From Anammoximicrobium sp032229885 (GTDB lineage: Bacteria; Planctomycetota; Planctomycetia; Pirellulales; Pirellulaceae), in NCBI GenBank assembly GCA_032229885.1, contig JAVYAJ010000416.1, positions 1-22,575 of the forward strand: DNA of 22,575 bases, written 5' to 3'. Positions 22,008 through 22,575 of the stretch are shown one piece after another. The stretch's first letter is position 1. Every line of letters starts with the position of its first letter. The notes beneath the pieces are model-generated. The model was not told the DNA's origin, searched no databases, and was given only the letters and a program-made list of their open reading frames with translations. Made by a program: the position numbers and the translations under genes.

Positions 22008-22575
22008 ATGAAAGTTTGTCTGCAAAAAAGGAGGTCCGGAGATTGGTTCCCCAGCCACGATAGTGGATGAACTTCGCACTGCCACAGAGGTTTGTCAAGA
22101 GGGGTAGGAACAACGGCTGAGACAGAATCCCGGCGCCTTTCGCCGAGTCGAACGGGAAATCAAGCGGCATTTCGATCGAGGCGCTGATCAGTTCACCGCA
22201 GCTGTTTTGGCTCGCGTCACGCAAGGTCCGGAAATGGAACATCACGTGCGCCAGGTGCGACAGGAAGCAGCCGTTGGTTTGCGTTCCCCGCAACGGCGAT
22301 CGCGACGGGTGCGGCTATTATCCGGGCTGGTGCTGTTCGTGACCACCCTCTACTGCCCGCCGAAATCGGCGGGCCGGAAACGGGGGCAGGCCACGCAGCA
22401 AGTGGCCGGCCTGTTTCCCGAACTGACCGCGTTGGGCATCGCCAACGGCAGCAGCGCGGCCCTTCAAGCTACGGTGGCGCGGATTGTGGCCCTCAGCCCT
22501 TCGATCGACGTGGCGCGGAAGGAACTGCGGCGGCAGGGGCTGAAACTGGACAAGAAGACGGTTCGCCGACTGGCC
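22008..22575 (+). pseudogene. Broken 5' part of an IS transposase (ISKra4-like), cut by the window end
   Basis: An ATG at 22008, 12 bases after AAGGAG, starts MKVCLQKRRSGDWFPSHDSG and stops at 22068-22070. The protein-like sequence continues in the +1 frame (VDELRTATEVCQEG), meets TAG at 22105-22107, and then runs open to the window end (22108-22575). The last part reads EQRLRQNPGAFRRVEREIKR, RSRRVRLLSGLVLFVTTLYCPP, GLFPELTALGIANGSS and ARKELRRQGLKLDKKTVRRL. This resembles the N-terminal, pre-catalytic half of ISKra4-type transposases, including the YPVLAALGI-like block. One frameshift plus one in-frame stop suggest inactivation. The catalytic residues would lie beyond the window. A late internal start giving a shortened protein cannot be excluded. 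The family name is from memory of the pattern and is the less certain part. Confidence 0.6.

Noticed and set aside
22024..22030. Programmed -1 frameshift at A AAA AAG in the transposase gene
   Set aside because: The heptamer is not in the reading frame needed, the homologous frame is +1, and a TAG follows at 22105 in that frame anyway.

Overview
The window looks like chromosomal DNA from a planctomycete (Pirellula/Planctomyces-like). The case rests on the combined protein content: an NPCBM-domain protein, a secreted squalene-cyclase-like toroid protein, a DUF1571 protein, a proline-rich secreted protein with the YRTTWVRVP-type core, an OleC ligase and a GroEL without the GGM tail. High GC, wide intergenic gaps and many signal peptides agree. 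No rRNA, tRNA, CRISPR array or phage module was seen.

Layout, left to right. 1-444: a decayed SDR fragment on the minus strand. 445-2563: two housekeeping plus-strand genes, a class V cysteine desulfurase and tsaB; the tsaB 3' end runs into a GGGKGAA heptamer array. 2751-7754: a tight plus-strand cluster of a signal-peptide protein, a secreted cyclase-like protein, an NPCBM protein and the beta-lactone synthetase OleC. 7755-8344: a long leader with a terminator-like hairpin. 8345-12352: a three-gene operon, touching or overlapping, encoding a MotA/ExbB-like channel with a long tail and two different ExbD-like single-span coiled-coil proteins. 12791-13126: a small unknown protein. 13284-14111 (minus): DUF1571 protein. 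14455-16038: groEL paralog behind a sigma-54-type promoter. 16387-18634 (minus): proline-rich secreted protein and a small P-loop ATPase. 18912-21614 (minus): KtrB, KtrA and a CPBP intramembrane protease in one coupled operon. 21615-22575: a repeat-rich spacer, a nested palindrome and the broken 5' part of an IS transposase that runs off the window.

The most interesting part is the 8345-12352 operon. Its first protein has the conserved ExbB/MotA channel helices. The two partners align with each other around the ExbD transmembrane motif, but only the second keeps the proton-carrying aspartate (FLDV); the first has FLAV. This suggests an ion-driven envelope motor with a hetero-dimeric, one-aspartate core, together with a periplasmic domain that appears twice in one partner and in part in the other. 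The function is unknown. Second in interest are the OleC gene embedded among genes for exported proteins without OleA, OleB or OleD, and the sigma-54-type control of a tail-less GroEL.
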